Under the pieces are notes generated by a model. That model ran no database searches. It was not told where the DNA came from and was given only the letters and a program-made list of their open reading frames with translations. Positions 21,446 to 34,012 of a stretch of DNA of 64,000 nucleotides are shown piece after piece. Made by a program: the position numbers and the translations under genes. Positions within the stretch are counted from its first letter, which is position 1, and the number at the start of each line of letters is the position of its first letter. The stretch comes from Elephas maximus indicus. Lineage: Eukaryota; Chordata; Mammalia; Proboscidea; Elephantidae. Where the stretch lies: assembly GCF_024166365.1 (NCBI RefSeq), contig NC_064819.1, positions 110,776,293 to 110,840,292 on the forward strand. Reading direction: 5' to 3'.

Positions 21446-23420
21446 ATGTCAGAGGAGACTCTGAAACTTGCTCTTGAGCGTCAAGCAGCTAAAGCAAAAG
21501 GGAGAATTGATGAAGTAAAAGAACTGAACAGAAGATTTCAAAGGGCCTCTCGAGAAGACAAAGTAAAGTATTATAATGACATGTGCAAAGAGCTGGAGAT
21601 GGAAAACCAAAAGGGAAGAACATGCTCAGCATTTCTCAAGCTGAAAGAACTGAAGAAAAAATTGAAGCCTCGAGTTGCAATAGTGAAGGATTCCATGGGG
21701 AAAATATTAAATGACACAGGAAGCATCAAAAGAAGATGGACGGAATACAGAGTCATTATACCAAAAAGAATTAGTCGATCTTTAAACATTTCAAGAGGTG
21801 GCATATGATCAGGAACCCGCGGTACTGAAGGAAGAAGTCCAAGCTTCTCTGAAGGCATTGGCGAAAAACAAGGCTCCAGGAATTGATGGAATATCAATTG
21901 AGATGTTTCAACAAACAGATGCAGCGCTGGAGGTGCTCACTCGTTTATGCCAAGAAATATGGAAGACAGCTTCCTGGCCAACTGACTGGAAGAGATCCAT
22001 ATTTATGCCTATTCCCAAGAAAGGTGATCCAACCGAATGTGGAAATTATAGAACAATCTCATTAATATCACACGCAAGCAAATTTTGCTGAAGATCATTC
22101 AAAAACGGCTGCAGCAATATATCGACAGGGAACTGCCAGAAATTCAGTCTGGTTTCAGAAGAGGACATGGAACCAGGGATATCATTGCTAATGTCAGATG
22201 GATCCTGGCTGAAAGCAGAGAATACCAGAAGGATGTTTACCTGTGTTTTATTGACTATGCAAAGGCGTTGGACTGTGTGGATCATAACAAACTATGGATA
22301 ACACTGCGAAGAATGGGAATTCCAGAACACTTAATTGTGCTCATGAGGAACCTTTACATAGAACAAGAGGCAGTTGTTTGGACAGAACAAGGGGGTACTG
22401 ATTGGTTTAAAGTCAGGAAAGGTGTGCATCAGGGTTGTATTCTTTCACCATATCTATTTAATCTGTGGAAACCCTGGTGGCGTAGATGTTAAGTGCTACA
22501 GCTGCTAACCAAAGGGTCAGCAGTTCGAATCTGCCAGGTGCTCCTTGGAAACTCTATGGGGCAGTTCTACTCTGTCCAATAGGGTTGCTATGAGTCAGAA
22601 TTGACTCAACAGCACTGGGTTTGGTTTCTCTTGTTTGTTTGTTTATTTAATCCATATGCTGAACAAATAATACGAGAAGCTGGACTATATGAAGAAGAAC
22701 AGGGCATCGGGATTGGAGGAAGACTCATTAACAACCTGCGTTATGCAGATGACACAACCTTTCTTGCTGAAAGTGAAGAGGACTTGAAGCACCTACTAAT
22801 GAAGATCAGAGACCACAGCATTCGGTATGGATTACACCTCAACATAAAGAAAACAAAAATCCTCACAACTGGACCCATAAGTAACATCACGATAAATGGA
22901 GAAAAGATTGATGTTGTCAAGGATTTCATTTTACTTGGATCCACAATCAACAGCCATGGAGCAGCAGTCAAGAAATCAAAAGATGCATTACATTGGGCAA
23001 ATCTGCTGCAAAGGATCTCTTCAAAGTGTTCAAGAGCAAAGATGTCACCTTGAAGACTAAGGTGCACCTGACCCAAGCCATGGTATTTTCAATCGTATCA
23101 CATGCATGTGAAGGTTGGACAATGAATAAGAAAGACCGAAGAAGAGTTGGCGCCTTTGAATTGTGGTGTTGGCGAAGAACATTGAATATACCATGGACTG
23201 CCAACCCAAAGGAACTAACAAATCTGCCTTGGAAGAAGTGCAGCCCGAATGCTCCTTAGAGGCAAGGATGGCGAGACTGTGTCTTACATACTTTGGACAT
23301 GTTGTCAGGAGGGATCAGTCCCTGGAGAAGGACATCATGCTTGGCAGAGTACAGGGTCAGCAGAAAAGAGGAAGACCCTCAACAAGGTGGATTGACACAG
23401 TGGCTGTAACAAACAATGAG
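21446..23420 (+). pseudogene. RTE copy A linker and reverse transcriptase, broken
   Basis: A lysine-rich linker (21446-21808) leads into the reverse transcriptase. The fingers carry KNKAPGIDGISIEMF and WKRSIFMPIPKKGD. Motif A is FIDYAKALD at about 22247, motif B is QGCILSPYLFN just before the SINE, and motif C is YADDTTFLAES at 22742 after the SINE. The YADD catalytic box is intact. A C-terminal region (KTKILTTGPISNI, then a His/Cys-poor tail to about 23420) follows. The pieces lie in different frames (breaks near 21800, 22090 and 23000), and the SINE adds another block. Confidence 0.9.
22464..22643 (+). mobile_element. AfroSINE-like SINE, short variant
   Basis: Sense copy inserted between reverse transcriptase motifs B and C of RTE copy A. 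Target duplication tatttaatc at 22455-22463 and 22644-22652. Confidence 0.93.
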
Positions 23421-23541
23421 CTCAAGCATAACAACGATTGTAAGGATGGCGCAGGACCAGGCAGTGTTTCGTTCTATTGCACCAGCTCAACGTTCTATTG
23501 CACCAACTCAATGGCACCTAACAACAACAACAACACAGGTG

Positions 23542-24440
23542 TTGTAGATATATGCAGTCTTTGTCTTTGAATCTGGTACTTTCTTTTGCTAATTCCTGCT
23601 TCCCTTCACCATACTATCTAGATTGTAATATCTAGAAATTATGTGCAAATTGAGAAGCAATGCACATTTCAAAGCATTTGATGGGCATCTTATCGGTAAA
23701 ACTCCATTGTACCCTTAGGCTATGTACTGTATCCAGAAATCTTCTAGAGTGAACTAGAGCAGTATTTCTAGAATTCTAACTTTAAAAACGAGTAAGGGGT
23801 AGAAGGCCAGAGAAAGCTATTAAACACTATTGACACTGATATTTATTTTACTAAAAGTGAAGTTTAATGGGTCCAAATATCTGATAAATTACTATAGGTT
23901 TCATATCCAGGCATTTATAAGTCTATGGAACTCCAGTTCAAGCCTCCTCATAATTTTACAGCTGCAGAAAACTTAAGAGATCACTCAGTCTAACGTTTTA
24001 TTTTACGTCTGAAGAAAACCTACAAAGGGGAAGTGAATGATTCAAGTTCACACAGAGAGTTAATGACGGTTGATTTCAGCTCTGGTTTTCTGACCCCCAG
24101 CTCAATGATCTTTCTACTACTGATGCCCTTCTTTTAACTGTTTTTCAACCTATTTCTTTTCAATAACATCTCCTCAACTAAAGGAGCATTTTACAATATT
24201 TTTCTTCATGAAGTTAGAATACCACAGATATAGTGTATATCTCTCTCTTTTTTTTTTTTTTTTAGTGTATATCTCTTTAGGTACTGTATGTAAATCTGTA
24301 GTTTATATATTCAAGAGTAGGAATATTGGCTCCCTCAAACCAGTTTTTACCCCTTGGGCATGTTACCGCCCCCACTGAGAATGCATGCTTAACTCCTAAA
24401 ATACTTATAGGGTATAATCCATCATCTAGCATTAGATTAC
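23542..24440. other. No gene; MIR-like piece at 23960-24130
   Basis: 'actgcagaaaacttaagaga', then 'agttcacacagagagttaat', is MIR-like in reverse. A T-rich run lies near 24247-24263. Otherwise unassigned. Confidence 0.4.
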
Positions 24441-24655
24441 AGGTCAGAGTTCTGGTCACTCAATGGTTAAGCTCTAAACTGCTAACCAAAAGGTTGGTGG
24501 TTAGAACGCACCAAGAGGCTTCACATGAGAAAGACCTGGCCATCTGCTTCCACAAAGATTATAGCCTAGGAAACCCTACAGGGCAGCTCTACTCTATCCT
24601 ATGAGGTCACTTTGAGTCGGAATCAACTTGACGGCACTCAACAACAACAAACAAC
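24441..24655 (+). mobile_element. SINE, long variant with RTE-like tail
   Basis: Diverged sense copy with the long-variant block. Unlike most copies it ends 'ggcactcaacaacaacaaac', which is like the RTE tail and not the T/G-rich 'gggtttggtttt' tail. Confidence 0.88.
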
Positions 24656-24884
24656 TGAATTAGTGCCAAAAATAATGTTAAAAATTGTGTGCATATGTAT
24701 ATAGCATGTTACTGGTGCCTCACAACAATGAGCTATTGAGGCTGGCTGAGACTGGTTAAGCTTAGGGCCCCAAATCACACAGATAATTTATAAATTATAT
24801 CCTCCTGTGATCCCATCTCAGGACACACATATCATGCTTTACAGTTACAGGTTGCAATATGAAATGAATTATCCTGTTAAAAAG

Positions 24885-25240
24885 GAAGTCACTTCCTGTC
24901 ATTCTCTGCTCAAACTCCTGCAATGGCTCCCCATTTCACCCAGTATAAGCCAAAGTCCTTACAAAGTCCTACAAGTCTCCATATAATCTATACCCACCCT
25001 CCCCATACCTGCTTTTACCCCCTCGCTTACCCTGTTCCACACAATCCAGCCTCTTTGCTGTGCCCGAAACACTCTAGAATGCTCCATCTTAGATTTTCAC
25101 ATTGACAGTTCCCTCTACCCAGAACCCATTTCCTCTAGGTATCTGCTTAGCCAATTCCCTCAACTTCTATAAATTTTAGTTTATATGTTCCTTTTTCAAG
25201 GAGGCATACTTTGACCATCCTGTTTAAAATTACAACCCAT
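24885..25240 (+). mobile_element. L2-like ancient LINE piece
   Basis: Ordered phrases 'ctcctgcaatggctccccat', 'aagccaaagtccttacaaag', 'ttccctctacccagaaccca' and 'ctttgaccatcctgtttaaa' match the old repeat also seen at 13910 and 16830. Confidence 0.5.
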
Positions 25241-25284
25241 GTCAACTACTATCCTCAACCCCCTCCTCATTCCTAAGAATATTT

Positions 25285-25478
25285 GTCGTTGTTTTCAGCC
25301 TCCAACTCATGGCCACCCCACGTGTGCTAGATAGAACTGCTCCATATGTGTTTTCTTGGTTGTAATCTTTATGGAAGCAATTCACCAAGCCTTTTCTTCT
25401 GTGGAGTGTCTGGGAGCAAACTGCCAATGTTTGGGTTAGCAGCCACTTGCAAACTGCTTGCGCCACCTAGACTCCTCT
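25285..25478 (-). mobile_element. Diverged SINE, long variant
   Basis: Reverse copy, heavily diverged: 'ggttgtaatctttatggaag', 'tgggttagcagccacttgca', 'gcgccacctagactcct'. Its right end differs ('cctccaactcatggcca'), suggesting an older subfamily. Confidence 0.75.
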
Positions 25479-25614
25479 GAAAACACTTAGCCTATCCTTT
25501 TTTTCTTTTTTTTTTTTTTGTAATACTTACAACCTTCTAATAAGATAAATACATTACTTATTATATCTATATTTTATTTTCTCACTAAATATATAAAACC
25601 TACATAGGCACAGA

Positions 25615-26640
25615 TCTCTGTTGAAGAATGGGAATTTCAGAACACTTAATTGTGTGCATGAAAACCTATGCATAGGTCAAGAGACAGTCATTTGAAAAGA
25701 ACAAGGGGATACTGCATGGTTAAAATTCAGGGAACTTGTGCGTCAAGGTTATATCCTTTCACCATAACTATTCAGCCTGTATGCTGAGCAAATAATCCTT
25801 ATATGAAGAAGAGTGGAGCATCAGGATTGGACAAAGACTCATTAGCAATCCCCTATGCAGATGACACAACCCTGCTTGCTGAAAGTGAAGAGGACTTGAA
25901 GCACTTACTGATGAAAATCAAAGACCACAGCCTTCAGTATAGATTACACTTCAACATAAAGAAAATAAAAATCCTCACAACTGGACCAATAAGCAACATC
26001 ATGATAAATGGGGAAAAGATAGAAGTTGTCAAGGATTTCATTTTACTTGGATCCACAATCAACACCCATGAAAGCAGCAGTCAAGAAATCAAAAGACGCG
26101 TTGCATTGGGCAAATCTGCTGCAAAGGACCTCTTTAAAGTGTTGAAAAGCAAAGATGTCACCCTGAGGACTAAGGTGCACCTGACCCAAACCATGGTGTT
26201 TTCAATTGCCTCCTATGCATGTGAAAGCTGGACGATGAATAAAGAAGACTGAAGAAGAATTGATCCATTTGAATTGTGGTGTTGGAGAAGAGTATTGAAT
26301 ATACCATGGACTACCAAAAGAACGAACGAATCTGTCTTGAAAGAAGTACAACCAGAATGCTCCTTAGAAGCAAGGATGGCGAGACTATGTTTCACATACT
26401 TTGGGCATGTTATCAGGAGGGATCAGCCCCTGGCAAAGCACATCATGTTTGGTAAAGTAGAGGGTCAACAAAAAAGAGGAAGACCCTCAATAAGATAGAC
26501 TGACACGGTGGCTGCAACAATGAGCTTAATCTTAACAATGATTGTGAGGACGGCACAGGACTGGGCAGTGTTTCGTTCTGTTGTACATAAGGTCGGTATG
26601 AGTTGGAACTGACTCGAAGGCACCTACCAACAACAACAAA
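25615..26640 (+). mobile_element. RTE/BovB-like LINE copy D, 5'-truncated
   Basis: Starts within the reverse transcriptase and runs to the RTE 3' end 'ggcacctaccaacaacaaca'. About 1 kb. It carries no SINE. Confidence 0.92.
25803..26498 (+). pseudogene. RTE copy D reverse transcriptase C-terminal remnant
   Basis: Frames at 25803-26252 and 26274-26498 carry the intact motif C, YADDTTLLAES, then KIKILTTGPISNIMI, SAAKDLFKVLKSKDVTL and, after a stop near 26250, the C-terminal tail (ARLCFTYFGHVIRRDQ). Motifs A and B are absent because of 5' truncation, so it cannot be active. It is the least disrupted version of this C-terminal region in the window. Confidence 0.88.
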
Positions 26641-27180
26641 ACCATGGAACACAACTGTCAGGCTGCCCATACAAGGCAGAAAAATATGCATTAAGGCCAC
26701 TGGTATCAGCAACATCCTGATTACTAATGTCGAGAGACATAGGCCATCAGTAGTGTAATTACAAAACTTTCTGGTTACCTCACATCGGTTTATATAACTC
26801 AGGCATCAGCTAGGACCTCCCCAATCCTTACATAGTTGAGTAAATGTGCCTCAAAGTTCCCAATTTCATAGTTTTCTTCATGATCTTTTTCTTTAAGTCT
26901 GAGTCCATCCATGTATCACTCAGATGTAAAATTTCATCCCTTTATCTGATTATATTAAAAAAAAAAAAAACCCACTCATATCCAAAAATTTCATGATGGA
27001 AGTACCTTTAACGAAGATTTTGGGGCGCACAGGAAGTAGTCCCATGAGGTAGCACCACTTCACTGGTTCCATCCCCACCTTCACTCCCCTCCTCTCTCCC
27101 TTCCATTCTCCCTTCTCTCATTCCCAGAGTAAGCTTCAATCCTCCCATTTTCTCTCACAGACTATTTTCAGACTAGCTCC
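26641..27180. other. No gene recognised
   Basis: Contains an A14 run at about 26957 and pyrimidine-rich text near 27070-27130. No named repeat or exon. Confidence 0.4.
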
Positions 27181-27589
27181 ACTTACACTTGGTTTGGGGT
27201 GGGGGGAGACCCTTCACCCTCAAAACAAATTTCCTCAAAACAAACGCAGAACTCTCTTTGAAGTGAATCCTCATAAATATAATGTTCTCCATCTTGTTGC
27301 ATTTATTTTCAGATTTGGAGACTCCCTGATGGGATTTTTGGGACACCGTGTTTAAGTTTCCAATAGAAGTAGAATCTCTGAATTTGTTCATCTTTATAGC
27401 ATGGAAATGGCTCAGCTCCATGGATGGATTACCCAATAAGCAACGTAAGCACACTCTAAGGGCATCAACAAAACAGAGGCACCAGTTGTCCAAAGCAAAG
27501 ACCCGTAGATGCCAAGGAGACAAGCAGACAGGACACGAAAAAGGGAGTGCCACAGTGGAAGGGAACTGGAAGGGCATTAAATAAAACTG

Positions 27590-27850
27590 ATACCAGCTCC
27601 AGTTTGTGAGAGCGTGCCAGCCGGAAATAAGGTTCACGCAGGGTCATGAGGGAACCCACCTATAAGTTTATTTAAGCTATGAGGTCCCTACCACTTCAAC
27701 ATCTTTGTTGACTTCTGTCTCTTATGGTCTACTCCTGTGTAATTGAAACTCCTTATCTCAGCATGTCTTGGGTTTATTTCTTTCTAATAAACAAGAGGTG
27801 GGGGTGGACTGTCAAGTCTAACTCTTGCTATATTCAGCCAATATGCAACT
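27590..27850 (+). mobile_element. Possible solo LTR-like remnant
   Basis: A TATA-like 'ctataagtttatttaagcta' is followed about 115 bp later by the poly(A) hexamer AATAAA ('tctaataaacaagagg'). This is the spacing of U3-R-U5 landmarks in an endogenous retrovirus LTR. I do not see reliable TG...CA ends, a primer-binding site or any gag/pol/env frame. Could be chance. Confidence 0.25.
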
Positions 27851-29908
27851 GGATCCAACATGAGCAGTTTCTGGTGATGGACATATTATATTAATAGATA
27901 ACAAGTCTTTGATCCATTTTGAGAGAGCCACTTTGTACAACCACATCTGCTGATCCAGCAACTCCAGCCAGGAGGGCCAGCAATGCTCTTTGTCATGATA
28001 GAAACACAGGGGTAGGCTCTTGTACACGTCCTGGTAAACAACCAATGGAAACTCCAGTTCCAGAAAACATGTAAAAGCAAGGGAACTCGGATAAGTTGAC
28101 CTTTGCAGTGAATCACTCAGGTTACTTTTTAACTGCATAGCATGCATATGTACAGAGTTGTGTTCTAAGTTTTGTAGACAATAATATTTATAACACCAAC
28201 TTTAAATATGTTTGGCATACACATGGACACAATCCGGCATACATTTAATATATAATACTAACATGGGTAATAGTATAATACTAATGTAGCAAACATCCAA
28301 AAATACTGGAAATATTTATCTAACACAAAATGTTTTAATTTATATTTCAAGAGAGTTTCACTTTTTATTATCTGTTGCATGAGACACAGTGTTTGATATC
28401 ACTATCTCTATATGCTAATAAATGAGGTATTAGGCACATTAAGTGGACACAAAATTCAATATTTATTTATCATGCAATATATGTTTCTGTTTTGCAACAA
28501 TGAGAGTGTTTCTAAATTTGTTTCCCAAGAAAGCAATGAGGAGTGTTTATCAGAACAATACATTTATATTTTATCAGAATATTTATGTATCTCCATGTAA
28601 GGAAATTGAACAATTCCTCAAGGAAATAAATTTAGGTAATAAAAATTATAGACATGTATTTTAGTTTCCATTTTCCTTCAGACTGACTCTCTTTCAAGAG
28701 ATTGATATAGCTATGACTTGTCAAACAAACTTGCTTGTCGAGAAGTGGTGCTGTTGTTCCATCAATTATGTACATATCTTCCAATATGGTAGTTGAACAA
28801 TTCCACCAAAAAATAAAATGTACATTTTACAAATTTTGTATACCTTAACAATTATGTTTTCTTTTCAGACTGATCAGGTACAAAGAAATGTTTGTAATTA
28901 TAATACATTAAAGATGAAAGATCTATCTAAAAATAAAATATAGTAATTTGTTGTAATATCTGTTTTCTGATCATTAAATTTTCTTTTATGACATATTTTC
29001 ATTTGCTCACTTATAATAATAGCATTTATTATGAAATGCGCAGCAAAATTGAAGTATGAGCCGTTTAAGGCTCATAACTGGTGAAAGTCAGTTATTCGTC
29101 GTGGGAGATCAACAGAATTTTACACTAATTGCTGAAACAGCCAAGATCACTGACACATTTGCTTTGCTGTAGAATATGTGGAATATTCTTTTTTGTAGAA
29201 AATGTGGTATATAGCAAAAATCTTAGTACCCCACATCCACTACACATTTATAATCCAGTTTATCTCATTGCACTAAGATGGCATATGCCACTTCTGCTTT
29301 CAATCGCTAATATTATAGTCACATTTAAAGGGAAGTCACACCATGGACAGCTAAGACATAGACACACACACATTATATGTACATTATATGTAAAACTAAT
29401 ATATCCCATTCAAATGTGTGAGTAAACAGAGGAGGGAGACCACAGATTATCAGTTTTTAGGGCTCTCACACGCCTTAATCTGGCCCTGCTCAGCAAACAG
29501 GGAAAGCAGGAGGGACCAGAGCAACCTCAGATAATGAAAGCAAGTCATGAGCATTGTTCTGCCTGGGTCACCCTCCCTGCAGCTGCTCTTATCAGTGGCT
29601 TGCAGATGATGCCTGGCAAGAGGGAAATGAGGATATGTCAAAAATGGCTGTTTGAAAAGAACTTGGAATCTGTTCAACATCGCAAGGTGGAGGGGATAAA
29701 ATGAGGATAAGATAGTTATAGGCCTAAATTTTGTACAGAGTTCAAATATTTGATATTCACCAGCAGTACTCAGTCAAGTTTCATATCAGTCCAGTCCAGC
29801 CAATCTGAAAATCATCAAACCAGAGACTCTCAGAGAATTGGAAGACATAGTGAAGCCATAATCTACAACAGGTCCCAGACTGATTTAATTGGGTCCTGCA
29901 ATAATTGG
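27851..29908. other. AT-rich, no gene recognised
   Basis: Open frames here are short and without domains. No repeat I can name. Confidence 0.4.
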
Positions 29909-29910
29909 GA

Positions 29911-30114
29911 GGAGCCCTGGTGGCACAGAGGTTAAAGTGCTCAGCTGCTAATTCAAAGGTTAGTGGTTCTAAGCTACCAGCCACTCCTCAGGAGAAAGAT
30001 GTGTCAGTCTGCTTCTGTAAAGATTACAGCCTTGGAAACCCTGTGAGGTGGTTCTACCCTGTCCTATAGGTTTGCTATGAATCGGAGTGGAATTGATGGC
30101 AATGGTTGTTTTTT
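29911..30114 (+). mobile_element. AfroSINE-like SINE, long variant
   Basis: Begins ggagccctggtggcacagag and has the 'gtaaagattacagccttgg' block and a diverged right end. The possible target duplication is short (attggg on both sides). Confidence 0.9.
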
Positions 30115-30549
30115 TAGGATTGGGCTACATTTGGTAAACCTGTGACTTAAAACACAACACCTGGCTGAGGTAGCTAAGTTAGCTACGTGGGATTCAGGAG
30201 AATCAGCACTAGATTATTGGCCTCAGAACAGCAAAAAAATAGTTAGGGAGAGTGGAAAAAAGCAAGTCAGTTATTTTAAGAAAAGCAAATTTATCTCCAG
30301 TGCTAGCACCTCCACTTGATTTTCTGCCTACTTCTTCCCCCCATCCCACCTTCCCTAGTCACTGCTTCTGCCCTCTCAGGAGCTACTCACTCTCAACAAG
30401 ATTTTGGGAGCTAATGGCTTATACTTTCAGCCACGTTTTTTATTGAAAAAAATGCAAGGTCTAACCCAAAGGAATCAGTAGCTAATGGTAAAAACTCATT
30501 TTTCCCTCTTCAGGAAGATCTATTTCTCACCTCCTGTCTTCTCTACTAA

Positions 30550-30665
30550 TTTTCAATTTTTCCATATGTAAAATGGGAATAATTATATGTGCTGTTGAGG
30601 GATTTACTTAAATAATACAGATAACAAGTTTACTGCAGTGTCTGGCTGGCTTTTAGTTGGTATTT
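30550..30665 (+). mobile_element. MIR-like 3' part
   Basis: 'catatgtaaaatgggaataa', then 'gctgttgagggatttactta' and 'gcagtgtctggctggctttt' follow the order of a sense MIR 3' half. Confidence 0.55.
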
Positions 30666-30899
30666 TTATTACTATGAAAATTTATCCCTTAGATAAGTGA
30701 GTCTGAATTCATCTGTTGTCCTTTTTGAGAATTAAACAAGCATTCTGGATCTAACTGAAGATATGAGATCTGAGAATACAAATGTTATAAAAGAGACATG
30801 AGACAGCTCATGACTTCAAGTGCTTAATATCTGGTAGAGTGTAGTATATATACTCCAACATGAAAAATTAATGGAAACACTATGTTTAATGACAAATAA

Positions 30900-31250
30900 A
30901 TGGGACTGACCTTTGGGGCTATAGGATTTCAGAAGAGGGTAGAGGTCACCCTGGGCTGGGGAGGGTACTGTGAAGGTGAGTATTTTAGGTGGTAGATGAG
31001 GCCAGGACAGGTGGAGTAGGGGAGGGAGGTTAAGGCGTGAAATATAATGCAGAGTTGAGCATTCACAGTGATAGAGAGTAAACCAGCCTAGATGAACTAT
31101 GCAGATTGTGGGAAATATAGCAAAGATGCCAGAACTGGGCTAGACTGTAGATAGCTTGAATGCCAAGATCAGGAATTTAAATTATATGCTCACAGGATGA
31201 TATTGAGGGTGAGCAGACAAATAACGGAGAAAGCAGCTCAATTCCACGAA
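30900..31250. mobile_element. Ancient mammalian interspersed repeat
   Basis: 'tgtagatagcttgaatgcca', then 'agatcaggaatttaaattat', matches the same old repeat as 11640-12190. Family unassigned. Confidence 0.4.
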
Positions 31251-33000
31251 CATTTAAATTCCAGCTAGATTCAAGGCAGAGAACAGATATTCAGAGAAAA
31301 CTGTTTCTAGTATCTGGTACCATTTGTGGGAGTAACTTGTTCTACTGGCACATCACAATGTGATGGCCCACATTTCAACATGGCCACAGCAAGGGGACTG
31401 TGTATAAGCCACCTGAGAATGTCTGATCATTCAGCCACTGTGAGCGTTCCCCTCTTCCATCTACATCTCCTGACACTCTCTCCTCCTTTGAGCACTATCA
31501 AACACTATTCCCAGATAGACATGTTTTCATGACCTTCATCTAGCAGCTCTCACCTTCTGTATTTCATTCCCCACAATTCTGTCTCTGCCATTATATTCCA
31601 CCATAGGTATCTCTATATAAACATTTACTTGAACATGTCCCCCAAAATTTACCACATTTTCTTACTTCTCAGGCCATAAACAGTTAACCATATCTTGAAT
31701 TGTCATTACATTGGTTGGTCCATCTCAGTGCTATCTATTGATTATACATTCTGGAAGATATGATTTGTTTCCTAAAGGATCCTGAGTAAAAGCCATGTAT
31801 ATCGTTTTATTACTCTGAAGAGATAATGGAAGAAAATATGTAAAGGGGGAGAGTTAAATGCTGGGTGGGGAGAGATGATAGAGATGGGGTCCTCTTCACT
31901 TATACAATCTAACATGAATGAGAAGGGGCAACAAGGCTATTTTAGATAAATTTAACAAAGAAATTCATCACCAAAAACACCACCATTTTTTAAATAGGGT
32001 GAGTTATATGTCCTCATGCCCTCAGGAGGGGCAGAACCTGCCTCATCCCTCCCCACCCCTGATGCTCTGCCCTGGCACTGTTGTCTTACCTAGGTTGGGG
32101 CCACACAGCCAACTCCAGTGCCCTACTCTCAGGGAAAGCCTCCAGTCCTGTCTCCTGTCCTTCTTCAGGGTGGGTATAATTTCCTCCCTCTGCTCTCTCC
32201 ATTTCAACCCAAGCTTCCTTGTCTGACCCCTTAGTAGTTCTCTGTCACTTCTCTAGATCCTCCAGTGTGGGATGAAGCAACTTGAAGCAGATGATCTTGC
32301 AGATGTCCAAAGACTGAGGCACCCAGATAGTCAGTTTCAAAGAAGGAAAAGAATAGGTGGGCATTCTCTTAGCCAGGCTGTTTCAGACAAGGATAAAGGC
32401 ATAGGTGTTGAAAGAACTGGTGGACATAGTAAGTTCACTTAGTAAATTAATGTGGTATTATTCCATCATTCCATCTAAAGAGAATGTGCTTTCTGCCATG
32501 GCCAACTGGATTCCCCTGAGCTCTCTCACTCCTCCTTCTTCCTCTAATACACTTCTCCATCCTCAGAGTTTATTTTGGTATTGGAGGGGTTTCAAGGCTT
32601 TCCTGAGTTTAGAAAAAATTTTTTTTCTCTGAAGACGTCTGGGAAGTTTGGATTTGTATTACAAAAACAAGAACAATCTATCTCAGTACTCTTCTCCCCA
32701 TGTATAATGAAATTGTTATTCTGAACCACCTAGGAAAGATGAAAAAGGGCTGAAGGCTTTGAAAATGCAACTAAACATCTGTAATTCTACTGAGTTGGAG
32801 GCACGTGCACCAAGTATGATATCCTTTCATACTTTAGTTCTACGCTTTCTAATCAGTATTGCCCGTGGCCACTGCCCTGAAGTTACTCCACAAGAAAAAA
32901 AAAAAGCCTTGCTTGAAATATGTACACAGCTGTTATTTTCAGTTTCTTGATTTCCTGTTATGGTATTTAAGATGCATGTATTTTTATACTAAGATTTCTT
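31251..33000. other. No gene recognised
   Basis: Plus-strand frames at 31918-32226 and 32405-32632 show no recognisable domain. Unassigned. Confidence 0.4.
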
Positions 33001-33002
33001 TC

Positions 33003-34012
33003 TGAGGTGAAGCCAACATGGCGCTATAGTCAGAAGCACTGTGCCAGCCCTCTGCACCAAAGACCCGAAAAGCTAAGTAAAATAGATACAAATGTCAATC
33101 ATGGAACCATAAGCTTCAAATGGGGAGGGAAAAACACTAACTAGACAATAGATAAGTGGTAACTTTGGAGAAGGGTAAAACAGTACACAGTACAGGGGAA
33201 ATCAGCACAACTTGACCAAAGCAAAGTCATAGAAGCTTCACAGACACATTCAAACTCCCTGAGGTATCAAATTATTGGGCTGAGGCCTAAGGACCATGGT
33301 CTTGGGGAACATCTAGTTCAATTGGCATAATATAATTTATAAAGAAATTGTTCTACATCCTACTTTGGTGAGTAGTGTCTGGGGTCTTAAAAGTTTGTGA
33401 GTGGCCATCTAAGATACCCCAAGGCAGAATGAAGAAAACCATAGACACAGGGGAAAGATTAGTCCAAAGAACTAATAGACCACAGCTACCACAGCCTCCA
33501 CGAGACTGAGTCCAGCACAACTAGATGATACAATGCTACCACCACTGACTGCTCTGACAGCAATCACCATAGAGGGTTACAGACAGAGCTGAAGAAAAAT
33601 GTAGAACAAAATTCTAACTCACAAAAAAAGACCAGACTTACTGGTCTGACAGAGACTGGAGAAACCCCAAGAGTATGGCCCCCAAACACCATTTTAACTC
33701 AGTACCAAAGTCACTCCTGAGATTCACCCTTCAGCCAAAGATTAGACAGGCCCACAAAACAAACAACGATAAACATAGCTCAGTCATGTATACGAGACTA
33801 AATGGACACATCAGCCTAGTGGAAAGGACGAGAAGGCAGGGGAGGGGTAGGAAAGCTGGATGAATGGAAATGGGGAACTCAAGGTCTAGAAGGGGAAAGT
33901 GTTGACATGTCACGGGGCTGGCAATCAATGTCACAAAGCAATACGTGTATTAATTGTTTAATGAGAAATCAATTTGCTCTGTATACCATCTAAAGCACAA
34001 TTAAAAAAAAAT
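33003..34012 (+). mobile_element. Short L1 derivative: 5' UTR start joined to 3' UTR
   Basis: The first ~110 bp ('gaagccaacatggcgctata'...'caaagacccgaaaagctaag') resemble the start of the L1 at 48047. From about 33120 the sequence instead follows the L1 3' UTR: 'cagcacaacttgaccaaagc', 'tcaattggcataatataatt', 'tctggggtcttaaaagtttg', 'aaaaagaccagacttactgg'. It ends in an A-rich tail. Neither ORF1 nor ORF2 is present. It is about 1 kb instead of the 6-8 kb of a complete L1. No clear target duplication was found. Confidence 0.75.

Larger units (their letters stand above)
20105..23541 (+). mobile_element. RTE/BovB-like LINE copy A, near full length
   Basis: The best-preserved RTE here. It has a leader from about 20105, an endonuclease-linker-reverse transcriptase order, and a 3' end of cacctaacaacaacaacaac with no poly(A). 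The leader phrase 'gggcttgtgtgttgctgtga' is shared by copies B and C, so this is probably close to the true 5' end. A short-variant SINE splits it at 22464-22643. I found no convincing target duplication. Several frameshifts make it inactive. Confidence 0.93.

Noticed and set aside
20105..23541. RTE copy A as a functional gene
   Set aside because: The catalytic motifs are present, but several frameshifts, an in-frame stop and a SINE insertion break the reading frame.
27173..27637. 154-codon minus-strand frame
   Set aside because: No recognisable domain, no conserved motif and no splice context. Composition is compatible with chance.
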